In this document: one piece after another, positions 32,801 through 41,616 of the stretch
Position numbering within the stretch: the first letter of the stretch is position 1
Layout: each line of letters begins with the position of its first letter
Assembly: GCA_947444305.1 (NCBI GenBank)
Contig: CANEZP010000010.1
Location: 1-64,000 of the forward strand
Source of the DNA: Pseudobdellovibrionaceae bacterium
Lineage (GTDB): Bacteria; Bdellovibrionota; Bdellovibrionia; Bdellovibrionales; UBA1609
DNA length: 64,000 nucleotides
Direction of reading: 5' to 3'
The notes under the pieces: generated by a model
What the model saw: the letters and a program-made list of their open reading frames with translations, nothing else
Told to the model about the DNA's origin: nothing
Database searches by the model: none
Made by a program: the position numbers and the translations under genes

Positions 32801-35116
32801 CTAAATGATTTCTAAGCGCGCGTATTTAACGACGAATTTCTTGAACGTTTGATCGTGGAAGACCACGCTGACCTTCTGCATGTCACCGGTGCCTTCGACC
32901 TGGTAGATCGAGCCGGTGCCGAAGGTGGGGTGGCGCACGCGCATGCCTTTTTCGTAACCGCGTAAACCATCTTGCGAGGCGTTTTCGTAATCGGGCATCG
33001 AATCGAAGTCGCCCCCGCCTTGCGAGGGTTTACGCCGTGCGGGCCGGTCGTTGGAGTAGGGGCGCAAAGCCGCGCGCGCATCGTCTTCGCCACCCGCCGT
33101 GCCGCCGTATTTTTCGCGGAAGCGGTCGATGAAGGCCGGACGGTTCACGCGCGATTGTTTGTGCACGTGCTGATCGGGAATTTCCTTAAGGAAGCGCGAG
33201 GGCGGATGCATCTGTTCTTGGCCCCAAACGCGGCGTTGGCGGGCGTGGGTCAAAAATAATCTTCGGCGCGCGCGGGTCATGCCGACGTAAGCGAGACGGC
33301 GCTCTTCCTCAACACTCTCGGGATCGCTGTTGTCGATCGAGCGTGAGGAAGGAAACAAGCCTTCCTCCATGCCGACGATGAAGACGACCGGGTACTCGAG
33401 ACCTTTCGAGATGTGCAAAGTCATGAGCGTGACGGCTTCGGCGTTGGCGTCCATCTTGTCGGCGTCGCTGACGAGGGCCATCTCTTCCAGGAAGTTGGTG
33501 AGGGTTGCTTCTTCGCCGCGCTCTTGTTCAAACTGGCGGATGGCGTTGGCGAATTCTTCCAAGTTGTCGATGCGCGCTTGGGATTCGGTCGTGTTTTCTT
33601 CTTTTAAGCGAATGACGTATTCGGTGGCGTCCAAAATCTCGACGAACAATTCGGACAGGCGCATGCCTTTTGAGCGTTCGGTTAAGCCGTCCATCATGTT
33701 GCGGAAGTCACGCAGCTTGCGGGCGGCGCCGGCGTGAACCATGCGTTGCTCGGCCACGTGATTGATCGAATCGTAAAACGACAAACGGTTTTTTACGCCG
33801 TACTCTTCGATCTTCTCGACGGTCGTTTTACCGATTCCGCGCGCGGGCATGTTGATGATGCGCGCGACGGCGACGTCATCGGCCGGGTTCACGAAAGTTT
33901 TTAAGTACGCGAGCACGTCTTTGACTTCCATCCGCTCGTAAAACTTTACGCCACCGACCAAGCGGTAGGGGATGTTGTGCGAACGCATGAGATCTTCAAG
34001 CACGCGCGATTGCGCATTGGTGCGGTAAAACACGGCGAAGTCGGAGTGGGTGATGGGCACGCCGTCTTCGGCTTTCATCAGCGCTTCGATATTTTGCACG
34101 ACGAAGCGGGCCTCTTCGTATTCGTTGAGGTCTTCGTGCACGACGATTTTTTCGCCGTCTTCGTTTTGCGTAAACAGCGTTTTGTCTTTGCGCTGGGTAT
34201 TGTTGCGGATCACGTCGCTAGCGGCGGTCACGATTGTTTTGGTCGAGCGGTAGTTTTGCTCGAGCTTAACGACCTTTGCTTCGGGGAAATCTTTTTCGAA
34301 AGTAAGGATGTTCGTGATGTCGGCGCCCCGCCACGAATAGATCGATTGGTCCTCGTCACCAACGACGCAAAGATTGCGGTGGGCGTCCGCCAATTGCTTC
34401 ACGATCAAATACTGGATGTGGTTGGTATCCTGGTACTCATCCACCGAGATGTGCTGGAAGCGATCCTGATATTTTTTGAGAATGTCGGGGTAACTGCGAA
34501 ACAGGTCGTACGTTTTAAAAAGTAGATCACCGAAATCAAGTGAGTTCGCGCGCTTCATCTCTTGTTCGTATAAACGATAGACGTCGATGCTGCGTTCGTC
34601 CCACCACATCGAACCTTTTTTGGCCAAGTCATCCGGCGTTTGCGCGACTTGTTTGGCTTCGTTGATCTTCGCCTGGAAACTGCGGGGCGGGTACATCTTG
34701 TCGTTGATGTTGAGCGAGTTCAAAACTTTTTTGATCACGGACATTTGATCGCTGTCGTCGTAGATGGCGAAGAACGGCTGGTAATCGAGCAGGTGAATGT
34801 CTTCGCGCAAAATGCGCGCGCAGATCGAGTGGAAGGTTGAAATCCACATGCGGTCGTAGATCGGGATGCCGAGTTCCTGCAACAATTTGACGGCCCGGTT
34901 TTCCATTTCGCGCGCGGCTTTGTTGGTGAACGTTACGGCTAAAATTTGATCGGCGCTGGCTTCACCCTGGGCGATGATGTTGGCGATGCGAAAGGTAAGC
35001 ACGCGGGTCTTGCCTGAACCGGCGCCGGCCAAGATCAAAAGCGGGCCCGTCATCGCGGCGACCGCTTCGGCCTGCCGCTCGTTCAAAACGTCTGCAAATT
35101 TTTTCAGAATGGACAT
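32801..35116 (-). CDS. pcrA: UvrD/PcrA-type superfamily 1 DNA helicase
   Basis: 771 aa, a 3'-5' helicase for repair and replication-fork maintenance. Helicase motifs in order: LNERQAEAV (Q motif), LAGAGSGKTRVL (Walker A), VDEYQDTNHIQY (motif II), GDEDQSIYSWRGAD (motif III), EQNYRSTKTI (motif IV), TLMTLHISKGLEYPVVF (motif V) and YVGMTRARRRLFLTH (motif VI). The C-terminus has the PcrA/UvrD Tudor-like domain (GMRVRHPTFGTG..). A Gly/Asp/Arg-rich linker separates it. Divergent from the HExxH lipoprotein gene. Confidence 0.95.
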   Translation of the reverse strand: MSILKKFADVLNERQAEAVAAMTGPLLILAGAGSGKTRVLTFRIANIIAQGEASADQILAVTFTNKAAREMENRAVKLLQELGIPIYDRMWISTFHSICARILREDIHLLDYQPFFAIYDDSDQMSVIKKVLNSLNINDKMYPPRSFQAKINEAKQVAQTPDDLAKKGSMWWDERSIDVYRLYEQEMKRANSLDFGDLLFKTYDLFRSYPDILKKYQDRFQHISVDEYQDTNHIQYLIVKQLADAHRNLCVVGDEDQSIYSWRGADITNILTFEKDFPEAKVVKLEQNYRSTKTIVTAASDVIRNNTQRKDKTLFTQNEDGEKIVVHEDLNEYEEARFVVQNIEALMKAEDGVPITHSDFAVFYRTNAQSRVLEDLMRSHNIPYRLVGGVKFYERMEVKDVLAYLKTFVNPADDVAVARIINMPARGIGKTTVEKIEEYGVKNRLSFYDSINHVAEQRMVHAGAARKLRDFRNMMDGLTERSKGMRLSELFVEILDATEYVIRLKEENTTESQARIDNLEEFANAIRQFEQERGEEATLTNFLEEMALVSDADKMDANAEAVTLMTLHISKGLEYPVVFIVGMEEGLFPSSRSIDNSDPESVEEERRLAYVGMTRARRRLFLTHARQRRVWGQEQMHPPSRFLKEIPDQHVHKQSRVNRPAFIDRFREKYGGTAGGEDDARAALRPYSNDRPARRKPSQGGGDFDSMPDYENASQDGLRGYEKGMRVRHPTFGTGSIYQVEGTGDMQKVSVVFHDQTFKKFVVKYARLEII

Positions 35117-35193
35117 AAGTTCGCCGCCTCGGGTGGCCGAATTAATAATCTTTCCGAAGGTTTAGCAAGAAAAAGGGTGCAAAATAATGAAGC

Positions 35194-35207
35194 GCGTTAT
35201 ATAACGC
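35194..35207. promoter_or_regulatory. 14-bp palindrome in the divergent pcrA/lipoprotein intergenic region
   Basis: GCGTTATATAACGC is a perfect palindrome, AT-rich in the centre, 19 bp before the lipoprotein start. It could be a -10 region combined with an operator. The binding factor is unknown. Confidence 0.35.
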
Positions 35208-35225
35208 CGGTTCGTAAGGAAATAC

Positions 35226-36440
35226 ATGAAAATACAGATGAAGACATGGACGGTCTCGTTGTTCTTTGCCCTTTTACCGGTGTTTCTGCTCGGTTGCGCG
35301 GATTCCGGACAAAAATGCGGCGGTAAGCTTCTGGCGCTCATGCCGTCGGAATCGGGCGAATACACCTTCCAAGAAGTGAAGCTCTCGACCCTTAACGATC
35401 CCTACAGTTTGTCGGGCGGCGCCGCCAAAATTTATTTTGAAAGTTTAATCGGCGGTAGCGGCTACGTTGGTAAAGTCGCGCAACCTCGCTACACCCGATC
35501 GGGAAACACCTGCGTACCGATGGACGCCGCTTCGAGCATGGCGATTTCACTTTACGCCCAGTTCGAAAAAATCATGATGTTCGAAGCGCGCCTGGGAACG
35601 CTCGATATGCTGCAGTGGCCGCGCAAAGTCGGTTTGGACATTCACGTCCGCTCGACCGACGGTATGACCCACAACAACGCGCACTATTTCGGCGGGGGTG
35701 ATTCGATCGCCGTGCTGCCTTATAATTTGGCCGGAGTACCGCTCGCCATGAACCCGGGCGTGATGGCGCACGAACATTTTCACGGGCACTTCCAAGCGCA
35801 GGTGAACGCACGCATCAACGCCGCCTTACCGCCGCTTCAAGATACCGAATCGGTTTTCTATTCGGCCTTCAACATGAACGTATCCGCAAAACCCTCGGTT
35901 GAGGATGTTGAATCGGGAAACATGTTGAAACCGCGCGGGCTCAACGCCTTTGTCTTGCGCGCTTGGAACGAAGGGCTGGCCGATCTATACGGGGCCATCT
36001 ATAGCAAGAACCCACGCTTCTTCGACGAATCGCTGCCCATGCTTGCCGAAACACGATCGTTAAAGGCAGATGCCGTGCGGTTCATGCCCGCAAGAAGGCT
36101 GACGGCAATGGTCAACAAGATCCAAGATCCTAAAATGTTGGTGGGCGTAAGTTACGTGCAGGGTTCTTACCTCGCCCGGTTGATGTATTCGATCGCGTTG
36201 AGCGGAGTTGAAACCCCCGAAGTTTTCTTGGTGCGCGTGATGAGACGTTTAAGTGAAGTACCGCCAGCGATCTTGGCGGACTTCGACGTAAAAACGATCG
36301 AGTTCGAACGTATCTTACCTATTCTCCTTAAAGATTTTCCGTTGAACGCGGAAGCCTGTTCGCAAATTCGTAAAACCGTCAGCAAAGACATGATGTCGGG
36401 GAGCTTCGCTAAATGTACCGATCCATCGCGTTCGTTTTAA
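35226..36440 (+). CDS. HExxH lipoprotein, putative zinc metallopeptidase
   Basis: 404 aa. The signal peptide ends FLLGC, a lipobox, so the protein should be membrane-anchored outside the cytoplasm. VMAHEHFHGHF carries HExxH (about residue 180), and about 75 residues later AWNEGLADLYGA supplies the probable third ligand glutamate, a gluzincin-like arrangement. The secreted protein at 19138 has the same pair (HEVGH, FQEFFADLFAG). The 3' end overlaps the next barrel gene by 28 bp. Peptidase activity is inferred from motifs. Confidence 0.75.
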   Translation: MKIQMKTWTVSLFFALLPVFLLGCADSGQKCGGKLLALMPSESGEYTFQEVKLSTLNDPYSLSGGAAKIYFESLIGGSGYVGKVAQPRYTRSGNTCVPMDAASSMAISLYAQFEKIMMFEARLGTLDMLQWPRKVGLDIHVRSTDGMTHNNAHYFGGGDSIAVLPYNLAGVPLAMNPGVMAHEHFHGHFQAQVNARINAALPPLQDTESVFYSAFNMNVSAKPSVEDVESGNMLKPRGLNAFVLRAWNEGLADLYGAIYSKNPRFFDESLPMLAETRSLKADAVRFMPARRLTAMVNKIQDPKMLVGVSYVQGSYLARLMYSIALSGVETPEVFLVRVMRRLSEVPPAILADFDVKTIEFERILPILLKDFPLNAEACSQIRKTVSKDMMSGSFAKCTDPSRSF

Positions 36441-36958
36441 TTCTATCTTGCTCGCAAGTTTGGGCGGAGCCCCAAAATTCAGCAGAGCCGCAATTCGGCG
36501 GGGGCCTAGGTTACGAAGTTCGCATTCAGCGCGAAGTGAATCCTGATTTTGCGGAGACGAAGAGCGTGCCGCAGTTGTTCGCGCAAATGTTGTTCACGCA
36601 TTGGGGTGCGCACGTCGAAGCCGGTACCGAGACTCAATCGTCAAATTCGGGCGGGCTTAGCGTTGACGCTCGCTCGGTCAACGTGGGCGCTTGGGGCCGC
36701 TACAAATTTTTGGAAGAGAAACGTTGGCGTCCTTTCGCCTCCGCGGGCGTGGGCTCTTACTTCGACCGCGTGACCTCACAATTCGGAACGGCCTCAAATG
36801 TTAGCCGGGGAAAACGGCCATACGTCGGTTTCGGTGGGGGAATCTCGGCGGTCTTTTGGGAACGCATGCTCTTCGAAACAGAATTGCGCGGTTCGCTGGT
36901 CCGAGAACGAAAAGAGCCGACATTGTCGGCTCTTTTGCGCATCGGATTTTTATTTTAG
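36413..36958 (+). CDS. Small outer-membrane beta-barrel protein
   Basis: 181 aa with a signal peptide (MYRSIAFVLILSCSQVWAE). Alternating amphipathic strands (VNVGAWGRYKFLE, RPYVGFGGGISAVFW) and a C-terminal aromatic strand (ALLRIGFLF) fit an 8-stranded barrel. It overlaps the HExxH lipoprotein gene, so the two may work together. The last codons contain a perfect transcription terminator hairpin. Confidence 0.7.
   Translation: MYRSIAFVLILSCSQVWAEPQNSAEPQFGGGLGYEVRIQREVNPDFAETKSVPQLFAQMLFTHWGAHVEAGTETQSSNSGGLSVDARSVNVGAWGRYKFLEEKRWRPFASAGVGSYFDRVTSQFGTASNVSRGKRPYVGFGGGISAVFWERMLFETELRGSLVRERKEPTLSALLRIGFLF
36910..36936. terminator. Bidirectional terminator embedded in the barrel-gene coding end
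   Basis: AAAAGAGCCGAC-ATT-GTCGGCTCTTTT is a 12-bp perfect stem with A and T runs, inside the final codons of the barrel gene. It would stop the plus-strand transcript and the convergent SPOR gene transcript, whose stop lies 27 bp away. Confidence 0.85.
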
Positions 36959-36962
36959 AGCG

Positions 36963-37901
36963 CTACTGAACAACCTTCTGCACAAGCGCGGCTTTCGTGC
37001 CGGTGTCTTTCATGAATTGGACGCGTGCTTCGGTAGCATCTTTGTTCGTGTCGTAAAGGCCGACGCTGACGCGATACCAAGTGCGGCCCTGTACGGTCGC
37101 GAGGGCGTAAAAGGCGGTTGCCCAGCCTTTGCTTTTCAAGGAAGCGGCGTGATTCTTCGCTTCGTTTTCTTCCGAGTACGAAGCCACTTGGACCGTGTAC
37201 TTGCCGATCGCGCTCGAAGCTACGGAGGGAAGTGCGCTTGAAGGTTTACGGGGTTCTTTCGCGCCGTCGGTAGGCGCTTCACCTTTTGCAACTTTGTCGG
37301 CCGCATCGTGAACGCCGTCCTTATGCGCGCCGGGCTTCGCGGCGGAAGTCTTTGCGGTCTTAGCGTCCGTGGCGTGATCGTCACCGTGCTTCGCAGGCGC
37401 GGCGTGCGCGTCGGCTTCGTTGTGAGCGGCGGCTGCGCCGTGAGCGGGGGCCGCGGCGGGAGCGGGGGCTACCGCGTGGCTATCTACGGCGTGCGCATCG
37501 GTGGCCGCGTGGCCGTCGGCTTTTTTCGCGCGGGGAACGGCTTTGTAACCTTCGTTGTCGTGAGCGGCGGGCTTCGCTTCGGCATGACCGTGGTCATTAA
37601 CTTCGTTCTCGGAAGTGTCGACGGGCTCGTGCGCGCCGGCGCGCTCTTTATTCACGAACTCTTCCGTCAGGCTTTCGACTTCTTTCTCGCTGATTTTTTC
37701 GCCGTCTTCGGCGTTGGTCGACGCGATTCCACGTTCGGCTTTATATTCGCCTTCGAGAGCCATGCGGCGTTGCTCGCTCTTGCTGAATTGGTGGCCGACG
37801 AAAGTGCCTACCGAGAATGACAATAAAGAGATGAAGAAGACCAACACAACCTTGATCAAGGTGTCGGCTTTCGAACTGCCTTTTTCCGAGTTTACAGACA
37901 T
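36963..37901 (-). CDS. SPOR-domain membrane protein
   Basis: 312 aa. One membrane helix (VVLVFFISLLSFSVGTFVG) near residue 25 is followed by a long Ala/His/Asp/Pro-rich disordered linker (DAHAVDSHAVAPAPAAAP). A C-terminal SPOR domain (GKYTVQVASYSEENEAKNHAASLKSKG, then RVSVGLYD) should bind denuded peptidoglycan at the division septum. The topology fits an FtsN/DedD-like protein, but the linker is unusually His-rich. Convergent with the barrel gene. Confidence 0.85.
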   Translation of the reverse strand: MSVNSEKGSSKADTLIKVVLVFFISLLSFSVGTFVGHQFSKSEQRRMALEGEYKAERGIASTNAEDGEKISEKEVESLTEEFVNKERAGAHEPVDTSENEVNDHGHAEAKPAAHDNEGYKAVPRAKKADGHAATDAHAVDSHAVAPAPAAAPAHGAAAAHNEADAHAAPAKHGDDHATDAKTAKTSAAKPGAHKDGVHDAADKVAKGEAPTDGAKEPRKPSSALPSVASSAIGKYTVQVASYSEENEAKNHAASLKSKGWATAFYALATVQGRTWYRVSVGLYDTNKDATEARVQFMKDTGTKAALVQKVVQ

Positions 37902-37970
37902 ATATTTTCCTCCAAGAGCGGTAACTAAATGTTAATGGATTTAGGCCCCGCGGGTCAACATGCCTACGTC

Positions 37971-37999
37971 TTGACATCGGTAAAGAAGACCTATTGATA
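37971..37999 (+). promoter_or_regulatory. Sigma-70-type promoter of suhB
   Basis: TTGACA (37971), 17-bp spacer, TTGATA (37994). The -10 lies within CCTAT-TG-ATAGG. A start site about 7 nt after the -10 falls at or next to the ATG at 38007, so the mRNA may be leaderless. Confidence 0.55.
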
Positions 38000-38006
38000 G
38001 GTATAA

Positions 38007-38816
38007 ATGAAAAATCTCGACCTTTCCAAAGCACTGACGGCCTCCCGCGAGGCGGCACAAGAGGGACGTAAAGTCCTGTTGCACTACTTCCGCCAACTTA
38101 AAAAGGTCCAGGAAAAGGCGCACGCCGGGCTGGTCAGCGAAGCCGACGTCGAAAGCGAAAAGATAATCACAAAGGTTTTGCAAAAGCATTTCCCCGAGGT
38201 GCCGGTACTCGGTGAAGAGGGCGCCTTCCTCACCAAAGACGAACACATCTCGCGCACCACCTGGGTCGTCGATCCGCTCGACGGTACGACTAATTACGTG
38301 CACGGCTTTCACGTATTCTGCATTAGCATCGGCCTGCAAGTTGAGGGTGAGTTGGTCGCCGGACTGATCGATGTTCCCATTCTCGACAAGACCTACGAAG
38401 CGAAGAAGGGCGGCGGCGCTTACGTCAACGGCGAGAAGCTGTCGGTTTCCAAAACGGCCGCGCTACGCGACTCGCTTCTCGCCACCGGATTTTTTCCCGA
38501 TAATACGGACGCGCTAAAAGATCAGCTCAGAATATTTGCCGACCTCGTTTACGAAGCTCGCGGAATCCGGCGCGCGGGCGCGGCCGCCTACGATATGTGC
38601 ATGGTGGCCGAAGGTGTCTTCGATAGTTTTTGGGAACCTAACCTTAAGCCCTGGGATACCGCGGCCGGCGCGGTGCTTATCCGTGAAGCGGGCGGCTCGG
38701 TTTGGAATTACTCCGGTGAAGATTATAAACTCGGCGATACAACTTTGCTCGCGGGCAATACGACCGTTTGCAATTTGTTAAAAGAGCGCATCAAGAAACT
38801 ATATCCATCAAAGTAA
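38007..38816 (+). CDS. suhB: Inositol-1-monophosphatase family protein (SuhB-like)
   Basis: 269 aa, a Mg-dependent phosphatase. The metal-site motifs are GEEGAF (first ligand), WVVDPLDGTTNYVHG (DPLDGT signature) and WDTAAGAVLIREAGG near the C-terminus, all in order and at usual spacing. Substrates in bacteria include inositol and related sugar phosphates. The gene has its own promoter and lies upstream of, but probably separate from, the flagellar operon. Confidence 0.93.
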   Translation: MKNLDLSKALTASREAAQEGRKVLLHYFRQLKKVQEKAHAGLVSEADVESEKIITKVLQKHFPEVPVLGEEGAFLTKDEHISRTTWVVDPLDGTTNYVHGFHVFCISIGLQVEGELVAGLIDVPILDKTYEAKKGGGAYVNGEKLSVSKTAALRDSLLATGFFPDNTDALKDQLRIFADLVYEARGIRRAGAAAYDMCMVAEGVFDSFWEPNLKPWDTAAGAVLIREAGGSVWNYSGEDYKLGDTTLLAGNTTVCNLLKERIKKLYPSK

Positions 38817-38979
38817 TTAACCGGTTTCGTTAACCGGCGTAGTCCTGTCAAAAAAATCCTACGGTCAAAATGCTTTTGTCGGTCCAGCACTAGGCAAAAA
38901 GATCCAAAAGGCCCAGTGAAAGGCCTGAAACCTAAATCAACGTCTCGTCAAAAAGCGCGGTTCCCGCGCTAAAGTCCTG

Positions 38980-38996
38980 TTGGCACCTGCCTTGCT
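38980..38996 (+). promoter_or_regulatory. Sigma-54 (RpoN) promoter of the flagellar operon
   Basis: TTGGCAC-CTGCC-TTGCT matches the -24/-12 consensus, with GG and GC separated by exactly 10 bp. The start site should be near 39007, about 44 bp before fliL. Just upstream AGCGCGG-TTC-CCGCGCT (38954-38970) is a dyad that could bind an activator. Confidence 0.8.
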
Positions 38997-39050
38997 CATT
39001 CAAGGGTTCGTAGCACTACTTTTGAAATTGATTAAGACAGGGGATCTCTC

Positions 39051-39584
39051 GTGGCCGAAACAAACGCTAGCCCAGCTTCACCATCACCCGAGGGCGGTGG
39101 TTCGTCTGGTGGTAAACCGACTTTGTTCATCTTGCTCGCCATCATTAATATGGCGGTCCTCATCGGCGTTTGCGCGATGATGTACTTAGGTCAGAAGAAA
39201 AAAGAATCACAACCCGGCATCGACGACGTCATCAACGGCGAACACGAGAAGTCGAAAGAAGAAGAACACTCGAAAGAATTCATCGGCAAACTCGTGCCGT
39301 TAGAGACTTTCCTAGTCAACGTTTCGGGCTCGCGCGGCCGTAAGCTCGTGAAGATTAATATGGAGCTCGAGGTAACGAACGCCGAGGTCCAGGAAGAGGT
39401 CGAGAAGATCAAGCCGAAGATCCGGGACTACATCATCATTATCGCATCCAGCAAAACGTTCGCCGAGATCTCGACCAAAGAAGGCAAAGACGCCCTTCGC
39501 GAAGAGATCAAAAACCAGATCAATTTGTTTCTGACCAAAGGCCAGATCACTAAAGTTTACTTCACCGAATTCATTCTCAATTAA
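39051..39584 (+). CDS. fliL: Flagellar basal body-associated protein FliL
   Basis: 177 aa from a GTG preceded by AGGGGA. A short Ser/Pro/Gly-rich cytoplasmic part is followed by one membrane helix (LFILLAIINMAVLIGVCAMMY) and a periplasmic domain with the FliL pattern: LVPLETFLVNV, then a C-terminal VYFTEFILN. FliL interacts with stator units and affects motor torque. First gene of the flagellar operon behind the sigma-54 promoter. Confidence 0.92.
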   Translation: MAETNASPASPSPEGGGSSGGKPTLFILLAIINMAVLIGVCAMMYLGQKKKESQPGIDDVINGEHEKSKEEEHSKEFIGKLVPLETFLVNVSGSRGRKLVKINMELEVTNAEVQEEVEKIKPKIRDYIIIIASSKTFAEISTKEGKDALREEIKNQINLFLTKGQITKVYFTEFILN

Positions 39585-39597
39585 TTAAGGATTACTG

Positions 39598-40587
39598 ATG
39601 AGCCAGGTTTTATCACAAAGTGAAGTTGATGCCCTCCTCGCCGCGGTTTCCGAAGGCGAGATAGGCGCGGGCGAAGGCCAGACCACCGGTATCCCCGGTG
39701 ACGAACGCGTCGTCGTTGTTTACGATCTGACCTCGCAGGATCGTATCATCCGCGGCCGTTTACCGCAGCTCGACGTTATCTACGAAAAATTCATGCGTTC
39801 ATTCCGGGTCTCGTTGTCGTCGGCGCTACGTAAGATCGCGACGTTAACCCACGCCTCGACCGATTTCTTAAAGTTCGGGGAGTTCATCAATACTTTACCG
39901 ATGCCCACGTGCATGAGCGTTTTGCGCTTCAATGCCCTTCGTGGCTCCGCGCTTTTTGTGATCGAAAGTAAGCTAGCCTATGCTTTGGTCGATAACTTTT
40001 TTGGCGGCGCCGACCGTCCTTATACAAAGATCGAAGGAAAAGATTTTACGCCCATCGAACTTTCGATCGTCCGCAAGGTAGTAGACCTAGCCATCGAAGA
40101 TTTAGAAAATGCCTGGGCTTCGGTTGAGAAGATTGATGCAAGCTTCGTTCGTACGGAGATTAATCCGCAATTCGTTGGTATCGTACCTCCGACGGATATC
40201 GTGATCGCATCGACTTTCGACGTTGAATTGGAAAACGCGAACGGCACGATCACGTTAGTGATTCCGTACGCAACGATTGAGCCGATTAAACAAAAATTGG
40301 CGACCGGTTTCCAGGTAGAATCTGACCAGACAGATAAGAAAATGTGGACGGCGATCATCCGCAGCCAGTTGATCGAGACCGACGTGAACGTCAACGTGAA
40401 CTTGGGTGAAAGCCAAATCACTTTGAACGACCTGATGGGTTTGAAAGTCGGCGACGTGATCCCCTTGGATCAAGACACGACCGGCGAGTTTGATGTGTTA
40501 GTCGAAGGTGTTCCTAAGTTTAAAGGTTATTACGGCATTCACCATGGGTCGGTGGCTGTGCAGGTTACCCGGCCCATAGAAAAATAA
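39598..40587 (+). CDS. fliM: Flagellar motor switch protein FliM
   Basis: 329 aa. The N-terminal LSQSEVDALL is the CheY-P binding motif, followed by the CheC-like middle domain (GGADRPYTKIEGKDFTPIE) and the C-terminal SpoA domain (INLNDLMGLKVGDVIPLD-like segment). FliM forms the C ring and receives the chemotaxis signal. It lies between fliL and fliN. Confidence 0.97.
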   Translation: MSQVLSQSEVDALLAAVSEGEIGAGEGQTTGIPGDERVVVVYDLTSQDRIIRGRLPQLDVIYEKFMRSFRVSLSSALRKIATLTHASTDFLKFGEFINTLPMPTCMSVLRFNALRGSALFVIESKLAYALVDNFFGGADRPYTKIEGKDFTPIELSIVRKVVDLAIEDLENAWASVEKIDASFVRTEINPQFVGIVPPTDIVIASTFDVELENANGTITLVIPYATIEPIKQKLATGFQVESDQTDKKMWTAIIRSQLIETDVNVNVNLGESQITLNDLMGLKVGDVIPLDQDTTGEFDVLVEGVPKFKGYYGIHHGSVAVQVTRPIEK

Positions 40588-40598
40588 GGATATAGAAA

Positions 40599-40967
40599 AT
40601 GGCTGACGATAAAGGCGGACTCGCCGCGGTTCAAAATACGGATACGGGCCCGATCGGTAACGACAAAGCGGACAAAATGGCGGGGATTCCCGACACGAGT
40701 CATCGCAATCTAAACCTCATCCTCGACATTCCGTTGCGGGTCGCGGTTGAGCTTGGCCGCACCAAAATGGTGGTCAATGACTTGCTGAACCTCGGTCAAG
40801 GCAGCGTGATCGAGCTGAGCAAGCTTGCCGGCGAGCCGATGGAAGTTTTGGTTAACGATAAATTGGTCGCGCGCGGCGAAGCGGTCGTGGTGAACGAGAA
40901 GTTCGGTGTTCGTTTGACGGACATCATCTCGCCCTCGGAACGCGTTGAACAACTGAACAATAAATAA
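40599..40967 (+). CDS. fliN: Flagellar motor switch protein FliN
   Basis: 122 aa with a Gly/Asp-rich N-terminal part and a SpoA domain ([34 protein letters not shown]). FliN completes the C ring with FliM and FliG and helps dock export substrates. It follows fliM by 11 bp. Confidence 0.96.
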   Translation: MADDKGGLAAVQNTDTGPIGNDKADKMAGIPDTSHRNLNLILDIPLRVAVELGRTKMVVNDLLNLGQGSVIELSKLAGEPMEVLVNDKLVARGEAVVVNEKFGVRLTDIISPSERVEQLNNK

Positions 40968-40980
40968 CGAGATAAAATAA

Positions 40981-41607
40981 ATGAAGTTCACGTTAATCAT
41001 TTTAAGTACTTTGTTCTGCCTGAACGCCCACGCCGCTCCTAAGTCCGACGAAAAATCGGACGAAGCCTTGGTCGCCGCGGCCGAACAATTAATTGCCGAG
41101 GGTAAATCCGAAGCAATGGCCGAAGACGGTCTGGCTACCGAAGTGAAGTCCACTTCATCGGGGTCGGACGCCGTCGAGGCTTCCGCGAAAGGCGTTGAAC
41201 TTAAAGAGTCGGAAATCCCGGTCATCCTCAGCGGTAAGAAAACCGCCGACGAAAAAGGGAATTCGATTTGGCGCATGGTCGCTTCGCTCGCCGTAATCGC
41301 GGTGACCGCGGCCATCGGCATTTTCGTAAGCAAGCGTTACGCCCACAAGAAAGACAAGGGCGGTAAAGTGGCGCGCATCGAGTTGATGCACCAGCTTCAC
41401 TTAGGCCCTAAGAAAAGCATCGGCCTGATTCGCGTCGCCGGCGAGACCATGTTGGTCGGCATCACGGACCAGAACATCAATATGCTTAAAGCCGTCACCC
41501 TGATCGACGACGAACTCGAGCACGTCGTTAACAAAGACTTCAATGGTTTCCTCGAAGACGAATTCTCGATCGAAGACGTACGTTCCGCACTCTCCCCCAG
41601 GTCTTAG
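40981..41607 (+). CDS. fliO: FliO-like flagellar export protein
   Basis: 208 aa. A cleavable signal peptide (MKFTLIILSTLFCLNAHAA), an acidic Ala/Glu/Lys-rich periplasmic part, a single membrane helix (MVASLAVIAVTAAIGIFVS) and a small cytoplasmic domain (IELMHQLHLGPKKSIGLIRVAGETMLVGIT) match FliO in order. FliO assists assembly of the FliP ring. Its position between fliN and fliP supports the call; the long N-terminal part exceeds the usual FliO length. Confidence 0.88.
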   Translation: MKFTLIILSTLFCLNAHAAPKSDEKSDEALVAAAEQLIAEGKSEAMAEDGLATEVKSTSSGSDAVEASAKGVELKESEIPVILSGKKTADEKGNSIWRMVASLAVIAVTAAIGIFVSKRYAHKKDKGGKVARIELMHQLHLGPKKSIGLIRVAGETMLVGITDQNINMLKAVTLIDDELEHVVNKDFNGFLEDEFSIEDVRSALSPRS

Positions 41608-41616
41608 AGGTAAACG

